Assembly (NCBI GenBank): GCA_026874595.1
Contig: CM049307.1
Span: 72,268,643-72,332,642 of the forward strand
Source: Sipunculus nudus
Taxonomy: Eukaryota; Annelida; Sipuncula; Golfingiida; Sipunculidae
Length of the DNA: 64,000 nucleotides
Reading direction: 5' to 3'
A program made the position numbers and the translations under genes. Of this stretch, positions 37,485 to 49,556 are shown piece after piece. Under the pieces are notes generated by a model. The model saw only the letters and a program-made list of their open reading frames with translations, did not search any database and was not told where the DNA came from. Positions within the stretch are counted from its first letter, which is position 1. Every line of letters starts with the position of its first letter.

Positions 37485-38371
37485 ATTGTCTACCGATCAT
37501 ACACAGAACTCTCATTTTTAGATAGATGATTAAATTCAATATTTCGTTCTAAAACCGTTTGCTAAATCCGTTACGCAAGTGGAAAAAGGCTTGCCACGGT
37601 TGCGATGAATGATGAAAAACAAACAGCGATCACGCCATCTGGTGGACGTACATTCCAACTTCAAAAATCAAGGTTTTCTAGCTCCTCCTGGTGTTTCTTT
37701 TTACATGTTTGTTCTCTTTTTTATTATTTATCGATGTCCTCTCTTTATGAGAATTCGATTCCTTCCACAAATTTTCTTCTTTAAGGTCTTCTAATAAGTT
37801 CAATAACAAATATTTCAGTTCAAAAGTAGTTTTTTATCCTTTAATTTTAATGGATTGTTCATCTACATTTTCTCAGACGGTCTCCTTTTCGTACTCTTTT
37901 AAACTATTATGGCCTAACGATGAAATTTTCTTGTGTTTGCTAATACAGTATACGTATAACTTGTCAAAACAAGAAAACAATGGAAACCAGATTTTTTTTT
38001 AATCTACAGGTGCAGCATCTCCCGGGTCACAGCAATGCAAAGTCGCTGAGATCTGATTCCACCTTGGTCTGTATTTTCCAGTCTTACTGTCATGCTTTCT
38101 TATATTCGTCATCTATGACACAACACAGGAATGTGAGCAATTGCCAAACATTGAAAACAATGGTCATAGTCCCTCACATTCAACAGACGGGTATATACGG
38201 CACATGAACAGGCCCTACTGAAATTAGGTAAGATATCGATGGGTAAATTCCATCATTAACCTCATATTTTCTTATATTTGGTTACACAGGCAATATAATT
38301 ATGTCAATTTGGTCGAAAAACAAGTGTCCCGATTATTCACATTTCAAAGACGCGATGACACCCAAATACGG

Positions 38372-38372
<1 letters not shown>

Positions 38373-38469
<97 letters not shown>

Positions 38470-38472
38470 CGG

Positions 38473-38525
<53 letters not shown>
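38373..38525. repeat. two long (TA)n tracts
   Basis: TA alternation of about 93 bp and 52 bp, separated only by ATACGGC. The same TACGGC precedes both tracts, so the pair may come from an internal duplication. Confidence 0.95.
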
Positions 38526-38528
<3 letters not shown>

Positions 38529-40037
38529 GCCTATATAATTTGAGATTTCATGGAGAAGGCTTTTACTCAACTAAACGCTGGGACCTAAATCAAGAGATCT
38601 ATACATTAAACTGGGTAATTATTGCTGGTTATATTTTGAGTCAATATCTGTGATCTGTCTGGATTGTATGAATGGAATATTTCATCCCGAACCGAACGGG
38701 CGTTGCAAAAGAAAAAAAAAGATGACCCGGTATAAGCTTGGCTCACAAAGTCCAATCGCTTTAGCTCATGTGACTTTTGGTCAGCTCAGCTGAAAATTAT
38801 CTTGTTGGTCAACATCTGAAAGCATATAGTGACTGGTTGGAGTGTAAGGCAGTAATGTGCAAATCTCACTCTGAATATTTCATCCTGGTTACCAAGATGT
38901 AGCTGCCAATGCTAATTAGGACTCAAAATTTATGCATATATATGACGAGTTGCCGGCCACTTACCTAATGACGGTTAAAGCTTAGTCCTGATTACATGCA
39001 ACTAAAAGTCTTAATTTCTTCTTCAATGACCTTCAGTGTATACATGTTTTAGTTGTAGAATAATAGTAAAGAAAGACTAAGGGCCATGGCTATATGACCT
39101 ATTGATAGAGCAGGAAAAAGGCCTTAAAACGTCGTCCACGGCGCATATGAGCCACAATAAGATTAAACTGTTTATATTTGCATGTATGTGGGTTCTTAAT
39201 GTCCATATATTTATTTATATATTATACATGTTTGTACAGGGTAACAGACAAGATTGTCTAATCAGCTGCAGGCCCCTGTTGGGAAATACACTTTATACAG
39301 TGTAAAATCATGTAAAATAGAATGAGCAATGACAGTATGGTAAAAGTAGCTCACGACGAAAGGATATGGCAAGATAAAATAGGCATAATAAACATGAAAA
39401 TATATAACTAAGATATTCAACGTAATATGCACCGCATTCTCGAGAATGAGAGAACCAGGTTATGTAGAAGAGTATGAAATAAAATGTAAGATAGGACATA
39501 TGAAGTAGCTTTTAGACACATAGGGGGTTTCGACCAATAATAGGATCATTTTTTATGACCTTTAAGGTGGAACTTTTTTCGTCATTTAATGTATTCGATA
39601 ATATAGCGCCTCTGCATAAAAATGATTTCTTTAAGCACACTAGACTTGGTTTAGGTTCTTTAAATTTATGGGAATGGCTATTGCGTGTGACATGTTGGTG
39701 GACTTATTGAACATAAGTGAACCGGTCGACTATGTATGATAGCATTCACTTATTCAGAAATATATATATATGGATATTCATGTCTTTGTTTTACTGATTT
39801 GCTGCCAAGGTATTGACGGATATATTTTATGCTATGATTAGAGTTAAAATTGCGACGTGTTATAGGCTCGGCTCGTTTGTATGATGGTCAGACACGAGGA
39901 AGGCGCATTTTTCCTGATTTTGAGGCCGCAATTAATATGTGGCTGAATCAGGCCATTGTATATTTTCCAAACATTGTCTCGAAGAATTTATGTATTATCT
40001 GCAGCTACGTTAGAGGAGAGCTTCTCGGATAATTGAA
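38526..40037. other. no gene; possible end of a hairpin-ended element
   Basis: At 38760-38795 the sequence TTTAGCTCATGTGACTTTTG then GTCAGCTCAGCTGA resembles a lone 3' terminus of the hairpin-ended family, without a recognisable body. The remainder is AT-rich and non-coding. Confidence 0.4.
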
Positions 40038-41773
40038 TCCGCCAAAACAGAGTTTTGCGGATACTATGTTTTCAGCTGCACGCCGCCGCCGCCGCCGCGT
40101 AGGTGTCCGGAGAACTCCTCCGTAACCGCTGGGCGGAATTTTACGAAACCCGGGATCATGTTCGGGTCACATGTGAACTGCTGCGCCCCGATTTTGTTTT
40201 GACCTCTGACCTTTCCTCTGCGCTCTGCGTCCGTTTGTGCGTCTGTTTCCACACATAAACCCACATATCTCGGGTACCGTTTGACCGATCAGGAAAATTT
40301 TTTTTACACAAATGTAGCCCTTGGAGAGCTTTATAACATACACAAAAAATGGTGGCGCCACCTGCAACCATGTTTGCACAGTGTCCATCTGTTCGTCTGC
40401 CTTGGGTTAAAATCACTCATATCTCTGCAGTGACTAGACTAATTCACCTGAAATTCGGCATGCGTAAACATCCTGGATAGCTTTTCTGATTTTATGACAG
40501 GTGGCGCCACCTACATTCACGTTTACGCTGCAGACATCCAAGCACATATCTCGGGAACCGTTTGACCGATCAGGAAAATTTTTTTGCACAAATGTAGCCC
40601 TTGGAGAGCTTTATAACATACATAAAAAATGGTGGCGCCACCTGCAACCATGTTTGCACAGTGTCCATCTGTTCATCTGCCTTGGGTTAAAATCACTCAT
40701 ATCTCTGCAGTGACTTGACTAATTCACCTGAAATTTGGCATGCGTACACATCCTGGATAGCTTTTCTGATTTTATGACAGGTGGCGCCACCTACATTCAC
40801 GTTTACGCTGCAGACATCCAAGCTCATATCTCAGGAACCGTTTGACCGATCAGGAAAATTTTTTTGCACAAATATAGCCCTTGGAGAGCTTTATATTATA
40901 CACAAAAAATGGTGGCGCCACCTGCAACCATGTTTGCACAGTGTCCATCTGTTCGTCTGCCTTGGGTTAAAATCACTCATATCTCTGCAGTGACTAGACT
41001 AATTCACCTGAAATTCGGCATGCGTAAACATCCTGGATAGCTTTTCTGATTTTATGACAGGTGGCGCCACCTACATTCACGTTTACACTGCAGACATCCA
41101 AGCTCATATCTCGGGAACCGTTTGACCGATTGGGCCAAAGTTTTGCATGTGTATAGATCTCACATAGCTCTTCATCATACGCAAAACTGGTGGCGCCACC
41201 TGCAGCCATTTTTGCACAGCTCCCGTCTGTTTGTCTGCCATGGGATAAAATCACTCATATCTTGGCAGTGGTTTGACATATCTGCCTAAAATTTTGCAGG
41301 TTTATACATCCCCGACAGCTCTCTTGATTTTATGACAGCTGGCGCCACCTGCATTCTAGTTTATGCAGCAGACATCCAAGCTCATATCTTGGGAACCGTT
41401 TGACCGATTGGGCCAAAGTTTTGCATGTGTATAGTTCTCACATAGCTCTATCATACGCAAAACTGGTGGCGTCACCTGCAACCATTTTTGCTCAGCGTCC
41501 ATCTGTTTGTCTGCCACGGGCTAAAATCACTCATACACATGTAGTGGTTTGACTTATCTGCCTTAAATTTTGCATATGTATACAACTTGGACCGCTTCCT
41601 GGATTTTGTGGTATGGGGGGCAACCTACATACACCATTTGGCTGCAGACATCCATGCTAATATGCAACACTTCACTCTATTTCCCCTTGCCACTCAATCC
41701 ATGCCTCACTTCACCCGTTCCACTCTGATTTAGGCGGATACACGTAGTCGCTTGTCGACTACCCGTATTCTAG
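40038..41773 (+). mobile_element. Helitron-like non-autonomous element with 280-bp tandem core (copy 1)
   Basis: The 5' end is TC preceded by A (A|TCCGCC). The first 25 bases can fold on themselves (TCCGCC...GCGGAT). The 3' end is CTAG (41770-41773) followed by T. It is preceded by a perfect 7-bp hairpin, GTAGTCG (41744-41750), CTTGT loop, CGACTAC (41756-41762), seven bases before the CTAG. TC start, 3' hairpin, CTRR end and an A|T target are hallmarks of Helitrons. The core holds about five units of roughly 280 bp; the palindrome GGTGGCGCCACC recurs at 149/131-bp alternating spacing. No Rep/helicase coding is present. A (GCC)n run lies at 40081-40098. Bivalve pearl elements share this design (established for that group; membership here is inferred). 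Confidence 0.72.
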
Positions 41774-42024
41774 TTGTTCTACGTGATCTGCCCATGTTAG
41801 GTATTTATAAAGCACTCACTTCAAGTACGTGATATTAATAGCATGTTTGATGGGCTACTAAAATGCTGTGATATCAAGGTCAAAAGTCTCCGCAGAATGG
41901 GATCTAAAAGGAATGGTTGACGTCTTTTTCAATACTGATAGAAAACTTGTCATAAAAACCACTTAGATAAAACAGTGACGCCGTGCTGAAGTTCCTGCTG
42001 AAGAAACATGACTTGTATAATAAA
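41774..42024. other. spacer between two head-to-head Helitron-like elements
   Basis: About 250 bp of AT-rich DNA lie between the two CTAG ends. No coding or repeat signal was recognised. Confidence 0.5.
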
Positions 42025-43166
42025 CTAGAATACGGGTAGTCGACAAGCGGCTACGTGTATCTGCCGAAATCAGAATGGGACGGGTGAAGTGAGGCATGGA
42101 TTGAGTGAGAAGGGGAAATAAGAGTGAGATGTGTTGCATATTAGCATGTACGTATGCTACGTAAACATGTTTGTAGGTGGCGCCACCTTTCATTTGAAAC
42201 AGAAAGCTATCCAAGATGTATACATGTGCATCATTTCAGGTGGATAAGTCAAACCCCTGCTGAGATACGAGTGATTTTTACCCTAGAGGGATGAACAGAT
42301 AGACACCATGCAAAAATGGTTATAAGTTTAGCCACCAAATTGTATAAACTGTTGAGATATGTAAGATCTATACTCGTGCAAAATTTCAGGCCGATACGTC
42401 TAACCAGTCCTGACATATTAGCATGGATGTCTACAGCGTAAACGTGAACGTAGGTGGCACCAGCTGCCACAAAATCGAGAAGCTACCCAAGATGTATACA
42501 TGTGCAAAATTTTAGGCAGGTAAGTCAAACCACTGTCGAGATATGAATGATTTTATCCCATGGCAGACAAACAGAAGTACATTGTACAAAAATATTTGCA
42601 AGTGGCGCCACTAGTTTTGCGTATGATAAAGAGCTATGTGGGATCTTTAAAAATGAATAATTTCAGGCCAATACGTCTAACCAGTCCTTAGATATTAGCA
42701 TGGATCTCTGCATCGTAAACGTAATGCAGGTGACGCCACCTGCCATAAAATCGAAAAAAAATATCCAAGATGTATACACATGCAAAATTTTAGGCAAACA
42801 AGTCAAACAACTGCCGAGATACGAGTGATTTTATCCCACGGCGGACAAATAGACGGAAGCTGTGCAAAAATGGTTGCAGGTGGCGCCACCTGTTTTTGTA
42901 TGATATAAAGCTACCCACTCTAATTGTTCAAACCAGTCAGAAGATATGTGGGTTAATGAGTGAAAATAGACGCAAGCTCTTCAAAGAGGAAATATCAGAG
43001 GCTAACGAAAAAAAGGTTAAGTACCAGTTCATGTGACCCGAATTGGGGTCAGGTTTCGGAAAATCGGTCCAGTGGTCTCAGAGGAGTACTCCGAAAACGA
43101 ACGAGGCTGTGGCGGAGGTGGAACCCGGTCAAAAGCAAAGTATCCGCAAATCTTTGTTTTAGCGGA
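42025..43166 (-). mobile_element. Helitron-like non-autonomous element (copy 2, opposite orientation)
   Basis: On the - strand it starts A|TCCGCT near 43166, with the same self-complementary beginning. It ends CTAG at 42028-42025 followed by T. The 3' hairpin has one mismatch. The core is shorter than in copy 1 but has the same phrases (AATCACTC, TTTGACTTA) and GGTGGCGCCACC at 42879 and 42176. Together with copy 1 it forms a 3.1-kb imperfect inverted repeat. Confidence 0.68.
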
Positions 43167-44330
43167 TACAATAATGTTATCATCCGCGAAAAGATTACGC
43201 GGACATTTGCCAAGCAGTGTTTCCCGGTAATATTATTGACATTGTTTATATATAATATGGACCCTAATACAGAAACCTTGTATTCCAAATTTCACATGCA
43301 CAGGAAACCCTAAAGACCATTTGGTAGCGATTTTAACGGTATGTGATCTATCTGAAAGATATTTCTTTCGTTAGTAAATGTGATTATCCATGGAAACCGC
43401 AATCTTTCATTTTCCAAGGGAATGTCTTGACTGATATCGTCAAAACATTGCTTAAGGTCTCAGAAGCAGGCCCTGGTGAAACTCTCAGTATATTCTGATT
43501 GAAGCCAATTGTCCACAACTTTTTTGTTAATTCGTTTGAGTCGAGTGATTTTTCAGAAAAGCAGATTGATCATGAGTTATAATGTAATGCCGGATTAAAT
43601 GGTGTAGAATTTGACCACAGAGAACCTTTCCGGATATGCATCGATATGAAAAACGGAAATAGGTGGATAGTTATTGATGTCTACTTTTGGTCCTCGACAT
43701 TTGCATATGGGAGCGATTCGTGGGAAAGGTAGCCTCACCGAGATACCGATTAAATAAGGCAGCTCAAGGGACAAATAATATATGCGAGGCTATTCTCACC
43801 AGTTAACAATCTACCGTGATTTTCTATAATACCTACGAGAGACAGGCTTGGCAATGTTAAGTGTAAGTAATAGGAAGATGTTTTAGTTAAATTCAAAGTT
43901 ACAGGTTGATGTTGAGTTATTAAAACTTTGCGTGGACCACGAAAATTTCTTGACGGCCAAGGTTAGCAGTGTCCAGCCGCTTCTTCAATATAGAAGGGCT
44001 GGAGAATTTTGCCTTTCTTAGCTTTCTTTAAGATGCTATGCATAATTTATCTTATTTTTGTTAATACCAGCTTGGCCTATCTTGGTCATATATAATCTGC
44101 GTTTGCTTTTCTTATTCTTATATTGCCAAAATTTCGTAGTTGTTTATAAATGACCGAGTCATTCTCAATGGTCATTTTTTATGCATGAAGTCGCGTTGCC
44201 TCATAATTTCTCGTGTCTAATTTTCAATAAAATTTATAATTTTTATATTAAATATATTATATCTTTCTAAATGATGGGTAACTACTAACCACTTTAATAT
44301 GGTGTAATTACTTGGCAACCAATGAGTGAA
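43167..44330. other. no gene recognised
   Basis: AT-rich sequence. Reading frames at its start run out of the Helitron-like element and are not genes. The rest shows no coding or repeat signal. Confidence 0.45.
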
Positions 44331-45306
44331 TAACTTTGACCTGCAACCTTTAACCTCCTTACAAGCTGACCCCAAAATCAATAAGTTATTTCTTCAAGCA
44401 AAAAGACCTATAAATATGAAGTCTGATTCACATTGAGTGATGCATCAATGTGGCATTTGTGAAAGACTAAGGTTTGGGTTGAACAGTTTCACTTGAAATA
44501 TGTTCACAAGCATTTAGAACAATATTGTGACCTTCACCTTTGACCTTTTGAACTCAACATCAATAGGCTTCTTCCCCTATTGGTAGGTAAGCCATATATG
44601 ACAGATGGAAAGTATAGATTGAAAAGTTTGCCTGAAAATGACTCCACGCAAGAAGAGGGTGCTGTGAACTTGACCTTTGACCTCAAAATCAACAGGTCTT
44701 TTCCCCTGTTGGCAGAGTAGCGATATCAGTGCTGAAAGGTTTGGAATGAAAGGTCTAGCTTGAAATGTGTCCACAACCTTTTCAAAGAAGTGGATCCTGT
44801 GAACCTGACCTTTGACCTTGTGACATCAACATCTATAGGATTCTTCTCCCACTTAGTAGGTGAGCTATATGTGAAAGATCAAAGAATTGGGATGAAAGGT
44901 TTGGCTTAAAATGCATCCATAGACCTTTCAAAGAAGTTGGTTCTGTGACCTTGACCTTTGACCTTGTGACCTCAAAATAATTATGGTTCTTCCCCTGTTG
45001 GTAGGTAAGCTGTATGTGAAAGATGGAAGGTTTGGGATGAAAATTTTGGCTAAAAGAATTATTTCTGGGGGGTGCAAACACACCCCATAACTTCGAGAAT
45101 ATAGGTCGCAGTGACCTAATTTCACTTTGCATGGAGATCTTTTAAGAACCTCTAAGACTGCATAGGGTTCATAGCCCTAGCCCCTATGGTAACGATATGT
45201 GCCCTGCTAACGGACGGACGGCCGGCCGGACGGACAGACGGAAGGACGACGGACAAAGACCCATCGCTATAGCCCAGCATGACTGAAAGTCAGCTGAGCT
45301 AAAAAC
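44331..45306 (+). mobile_element. hairpin-ended element with CCTTTGACC-rich tandem units
   Basis: About four units of roughly 150 bp each carry TGACCTTTGACCT followed by TCAATAGG, CTTCCCCTGTTGGTAGGT and GAAAGATGGAAGG. They are followed by a GGACGGAC cluster and the family 3' hairpin ending TCAGCTGAGCTAAAAA at about 45306. The 5' end was not found. TGACCTTTGACCT is, on the other strand, a perfect AGGTCA-A-AGGTCA direct repeat. Confidence 0.55.
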
Positions 45307-46394
45307 AAAAAAACAGAAATGTCCAAATCAAATTAAAATAAAACTGAAATGGTCTTTTAATACTGGGTTACCAAATTTCCAGAAGATGGGATTTTCATGA
45401 CGTTTTATGACATAACTAAAATTCATAACTTCACACCCCCCCCCCCCCCCCACCCCCCCTTCTTCAAGTAAATCAAGTCAGCAGACAGCAGCAATTTAAA
45501 CTTCACTCTGTGCTCCATAAAATGATAAACAATTCTCACATAGAAGCCCTAAACATTTATTTCGCAAAAATGAAATACAAAAATGCTCATTAAAATATAA
45601 ATAATTTGACACCAGGTCTGTGGTAATACTGGTCCTAGCCAACACGCCCATACCCAGAGGCCAACATATCATTTTACCATTTGAATATGAATACAGGACT
45701 CTCCGTCGGTTCACATTACTTGCTTTTCAGCACAAATACCTTTCTTTATTTTTTTGTGTCAAATTTTCTTAAAGTAAACTTCTGTCTGTCTTAAACAAAT
45801 TCTGAACAACAAATGAAATACAATCCATTTACATGCTCATCAAACACAGACCCCATAAACGCTTGTTTATATGCACACCAGAGTGTTAAAAATTTAATTA
45901 CTATTAAGTTTTCGTTGTTAATAATTGTATATAATTCACAGCATTATACCTGGGAGACGAGCTGAAATTAGGACATCAAACACAACTGTATATTTCAAAA
46001 TTACTCTTAAATTTTGCATGCACAACAAAAACAAAATATTAATCATAGGTGGTATCACCAGTCTCACATAAACCTATAAGATATTCAAGACTTACTAATT
46101 GCATATTTCAAGCATATTCTTGTGACCATTTTTGATAAATGTATTTTCTTATGTATCTTCACTTAATACAGAACAATCACTGTGAAATTTCGTAACCATT
46201 AAAGAAATTTCTGAAGAACAGTTGGCCAAATTATCATTTTTTTTTTTATTTGAATCTTGACAGGTCCAGGCACATGTTGGACTGATATGCATCATTTCAA
46301 TAACAAACTGACCGGATAAAAAATACATGAGAGATACCATCCCCCATTAAACTATAAGACAAGGGTAAAATAAAAACAGTGAAGGTGGTGTCTA
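45307..46394. other. no gene; poly-C tract
   Basis: AT-rich sequence with a C-rich tract at about 45436-45460. No coding or element termini were recognised. Confidence 0.45.
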
Positions 46395-48577
46395 AACAAG
46401 TGATCCATGGGTCACGTCGTTCAGCTGAATTTTGGAAAATATTAGTAACTGCAAAATATTTTTATTTCTTATGGCTTTTCCATGTATATTACCATTTGAA
46501 AAGCTAAGAGAAAATGGCCCAGCTTAAATGAAACTCTGTAAATAAGAATAATGGACATGAGCTAAAGCATTAGCACTGTGTAATAAATGAAACCTTTGGC
46601 CTGAAACCATTTAGTGATGCACCAAGGGAAAAAATGGGCCTACGGTAAGTGTCATATAAAAGTTCCATTTCATAAACAAATAATTTGTTAAGGTAATTAA
46701 TTTTCAAAAGTTAAATATATGGCCATATGAGTTAAAAATTAATCCCACAAAGTTTGACCAATATTCCAAATTTTAAAAACTAAGTTTATCAGTATTATTC
46801 ACACCTAGGCCCCGCCAACTTTAAGAGATATGAATGAAATGCTACTAAGTATATATATCTTCTTAAATCTTGTCGGTTAGCACTTACATTAGGTCCTAAT
46901 ATTTTATCACATTTGAATATTAGGATTAAATTCCTGAACATTTTTTTTTTTTCTTTAAAAAAATCAAAATTGTCCAATTCTCAACAAAAAAGAATTTATT
47001 TAACATTAAAATTATAAGCTTTGTCTTGTTTATTAGTCCTGTGTATCGAAGGGGTGGGTGGGGGAGGGGTCTCTGTTGTTACTGTTCATCGCTGAAAAAA
47101 TGTGAAATTATAAGATTCATCTTTTTTAGAGTACAGGTCTGTCAACAGAAGGGGTGGGGGGGGGGGGGGGGAGAGAAAGGCTCCCTGTGGTATTTATGCT
47201 TGCAGCCTGATCAAGCTCAACAAGAGAGAGGGCTTGCCTGAGTGATGGGATTACATAACAGCCTGGGGAGCATAGAGCTGCACTGAATGACCTACAGTGA
47301 CCAAAGAGGACTGCTTGACAATGCAAGGGAATACAACAACAGCCTCCAAATAAATTCAATAACTAGCCGAATTTTGCAGCTTTTACTTTCCAAATTTCAG
47401 ATTTTAACAGATTAAATCCTTATGTGTACATGCTGTGAAAATAACATCCACAGTACTTACATAAAAAATTGTGCCGTGGCCAAAGTTGGGCAAAATTTAA
47501 GGTACTGATTTTATATTTATGCTATTAACTTAAAAAAATTGCAAATTTCAGATCTAATTTTCGGTATACAATTGAATCTTGATTAAATGAAGTTATATCC
47601 CTGAAAAAAGTCTCAGCCATTCTTATGTTAAGTCAGTAAATATATATCCTGATTTTTTTCAAGGTGCATTATGTTTGGGCCTATAACTTCAAAATATTAT
47701 GCAATACTGACCTAAATTTTGGTATGTACATAGGTAAAGTATGGAAGAATATGAATATTTACTATTACATCTAACATTATGTGAATTTTTGGATTCACAG
47801 GTAAACAAACGTAGGGTCATGATGCCAGAAAATACAAATACATTAAGGCTTCTAAAAAACTTCAATAGCTAGACTATTTGTTAAGCTTATACTTTCAAAT
47901 TTCAAAATTCATCAGATTAAATCCATATGTAAACTGGCTGTGAAAATTTAATGTACTTATAAGAAAAAAAAAGTGCCATGGTCAAAGTTGGGCAAAATTT
48001 AAGTTATCAATTTTTTATTTTTGCTAATATTTTAAAAATTTTTTACAGATTTTTATCTAATTTTGGGTATACAATTTAATTTTGATTAATTAAAGATATA
48101 TTACTAGAAAAAAAGTCCTTAGCTTTAACATGTTTTGTGTTAAACGATCAAATATCTTTCCTGATTTTTTACAAAATGTTTTTACATTATGTTTGAGCCC
48201 ATTACTTTTTTAAATTATATAATACAGACCTAATTTCTGGCATGTACATAGGATCTATACAGAGGAATATTTATGGTAAATATGAGGAAAAACAGATGAG
48301 TGGTTTTGATATTAGGCAGTCCTGAAGTGTGAAAATAGGTTTTTAATAAAAAATTGAGGTTTTTCCTTAATTTCTCGAAGGAACTAAGTTGCAAAGACCC
48401 AGTTTTGGGCTTGGTAGGAGATCTTGGGGACATCTAACATGATGCCGAATTTTGGATTCCTAGGTCTTACGGTTTCAAAACGTGCCACATCTACGGAAGG
48501 ACGGACGGACGAACGGACAGACGGAGGGACGACGGACAATGGACCACGACTATAGCTCAGATGACTTATAGCTAAAA
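46395..48577 (+). mobile_element. hairpin-ended element, TTGGGCAAAATTTAAG subfamily
   Basis: It starts with the 5'-type palindromic phrase GTGATCCATGGGTCAC and TCAGCTGAA. It ends with a GGACGGAC cluster and TATAGCTCAGATGACTTATA then GCTAAAAAC, in which the last hairpin arm is partly deleted. The interior holds two tandem units of about 0.6 kb (CCTTATGTGTACATG, CCATGGTCAAAGTTGGGC, TTTGGGCCCATAAC). The second unit is close to 59900-60520. G-runs lie at about 47155-47170. Confidence 0.55.
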
Positions 48578-48587
48578 ACTAAAAGCT

Positions 48588-49556
48588 AGGGACCTGTTGG
48601 TCATAGCACTGAGCTGTAATTGATTCTGAGAATTTTGCATAAAATCCTAGTGGCTGTGTTGCTATGTACTTTATGGACTACATGAAAGATGTAGGGGCCT
48701 CATGATCACATATCTGAGAGAGTTTCAGTATTTCTACTGAGCAATTGGAATATGCATGTTTTGGGTTGGAGGGATGGAGGGAGATATATGGGGGGGGGGG
48801 GGGGCAGAGATAGAGAGAACTGCATACAACTGTTCTGGGCTGGCAATACTTGACTTGGTGCTTGCAAACTTAAATAAAATCTACAGTTTTTGATCAACTG
48901 GTTTCAAATTTCAGATTACAAAGGTTAAATCCTTATGTGTACAAAGCGTGAAAATTCAATTAACAGTGCTTTCACTACCGGAAGAAAATGTACCATGGTC
49001 TAATTTGGGCAAAATTTAAGGTACTGATTTTACATTATGCTAACAAACTTGAAAAAAAATAAACAAATTTTTATCTAATTTTTAGTTATACATCTAAAAC
49101 TAGTTGAATATAGATATATGCTTTGATATAAGCTCTCTTGCTTAACGAAAATTTTGTTGAGTAAATAAATTTCCTTATTTAGACAAAGTGCATTCTTTTT
49201 GGGCCCATAACTTTAAAGATATATGCAATATTTACCTAATTTCTGGCATGTACATAGGAAATATATGCAGGAATGGTTATATCAAATATGAATAGATTAA
49301 CAACAGCAGTTTTCATAGTGGGCAATTTTGAAGTGGAACAATAGGTTTTACTGGAAAACGGAGGTTGTTCCTTAATTTCTGGAAGGAACAAAGTCTGTTA
49401 CCCAGTTTCAGTTTTGGCTGGAAAACTTAGGGACATTTAAATCTATGTTGAATGATTCGTAGGTCTAATGGTTTCAAAACATGCCCTGTTAATGGGAGGA
49501 TAAAGGACAAAGGACCATGACTATAGCTCAGATGACTTATAGTCAGCTGAGCTAAC
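48588..49556 (+). mobile_element. hairpin-ended element, same subfamily, shorter
   Basis: It begins within about 12 bp of the previous element's end with GGGACCTGTTGGTCATAGCA. It carries one core unit (TTGGGCAAAATTTAAGG, GGGCCCATAACTTTAAAG) and ends with TATAGTCAGCTGAGCTAACA. A G-run lies at about 48790-48804. End-to-end arrangement with its neighbour suggests tandem insertion or duplication. Confidence 0.55.

Noticed and set aside
38301-38570. Frames rich in Tyr-Ile repeats on both strands
   Set aside because: They are translations of (TA)n tracts. Similar frames at 1943, 16590, 18259 and 27256 were rejected for the same reason.
40156-41254. Several 65-86-codon frames with near-identical peptides
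   Set aside because: They are the 280-bp tandem units of the Helitron-like element translated in different frames. The peptides do not persist across units as one protein.
40038-43166. Single foldback transposon with long terminal inverted repeats
   Set aside because: The copy at 53313-54486 exists as one arm with the same two ends, so the inverted repeat is better read as two separate elements head to head.
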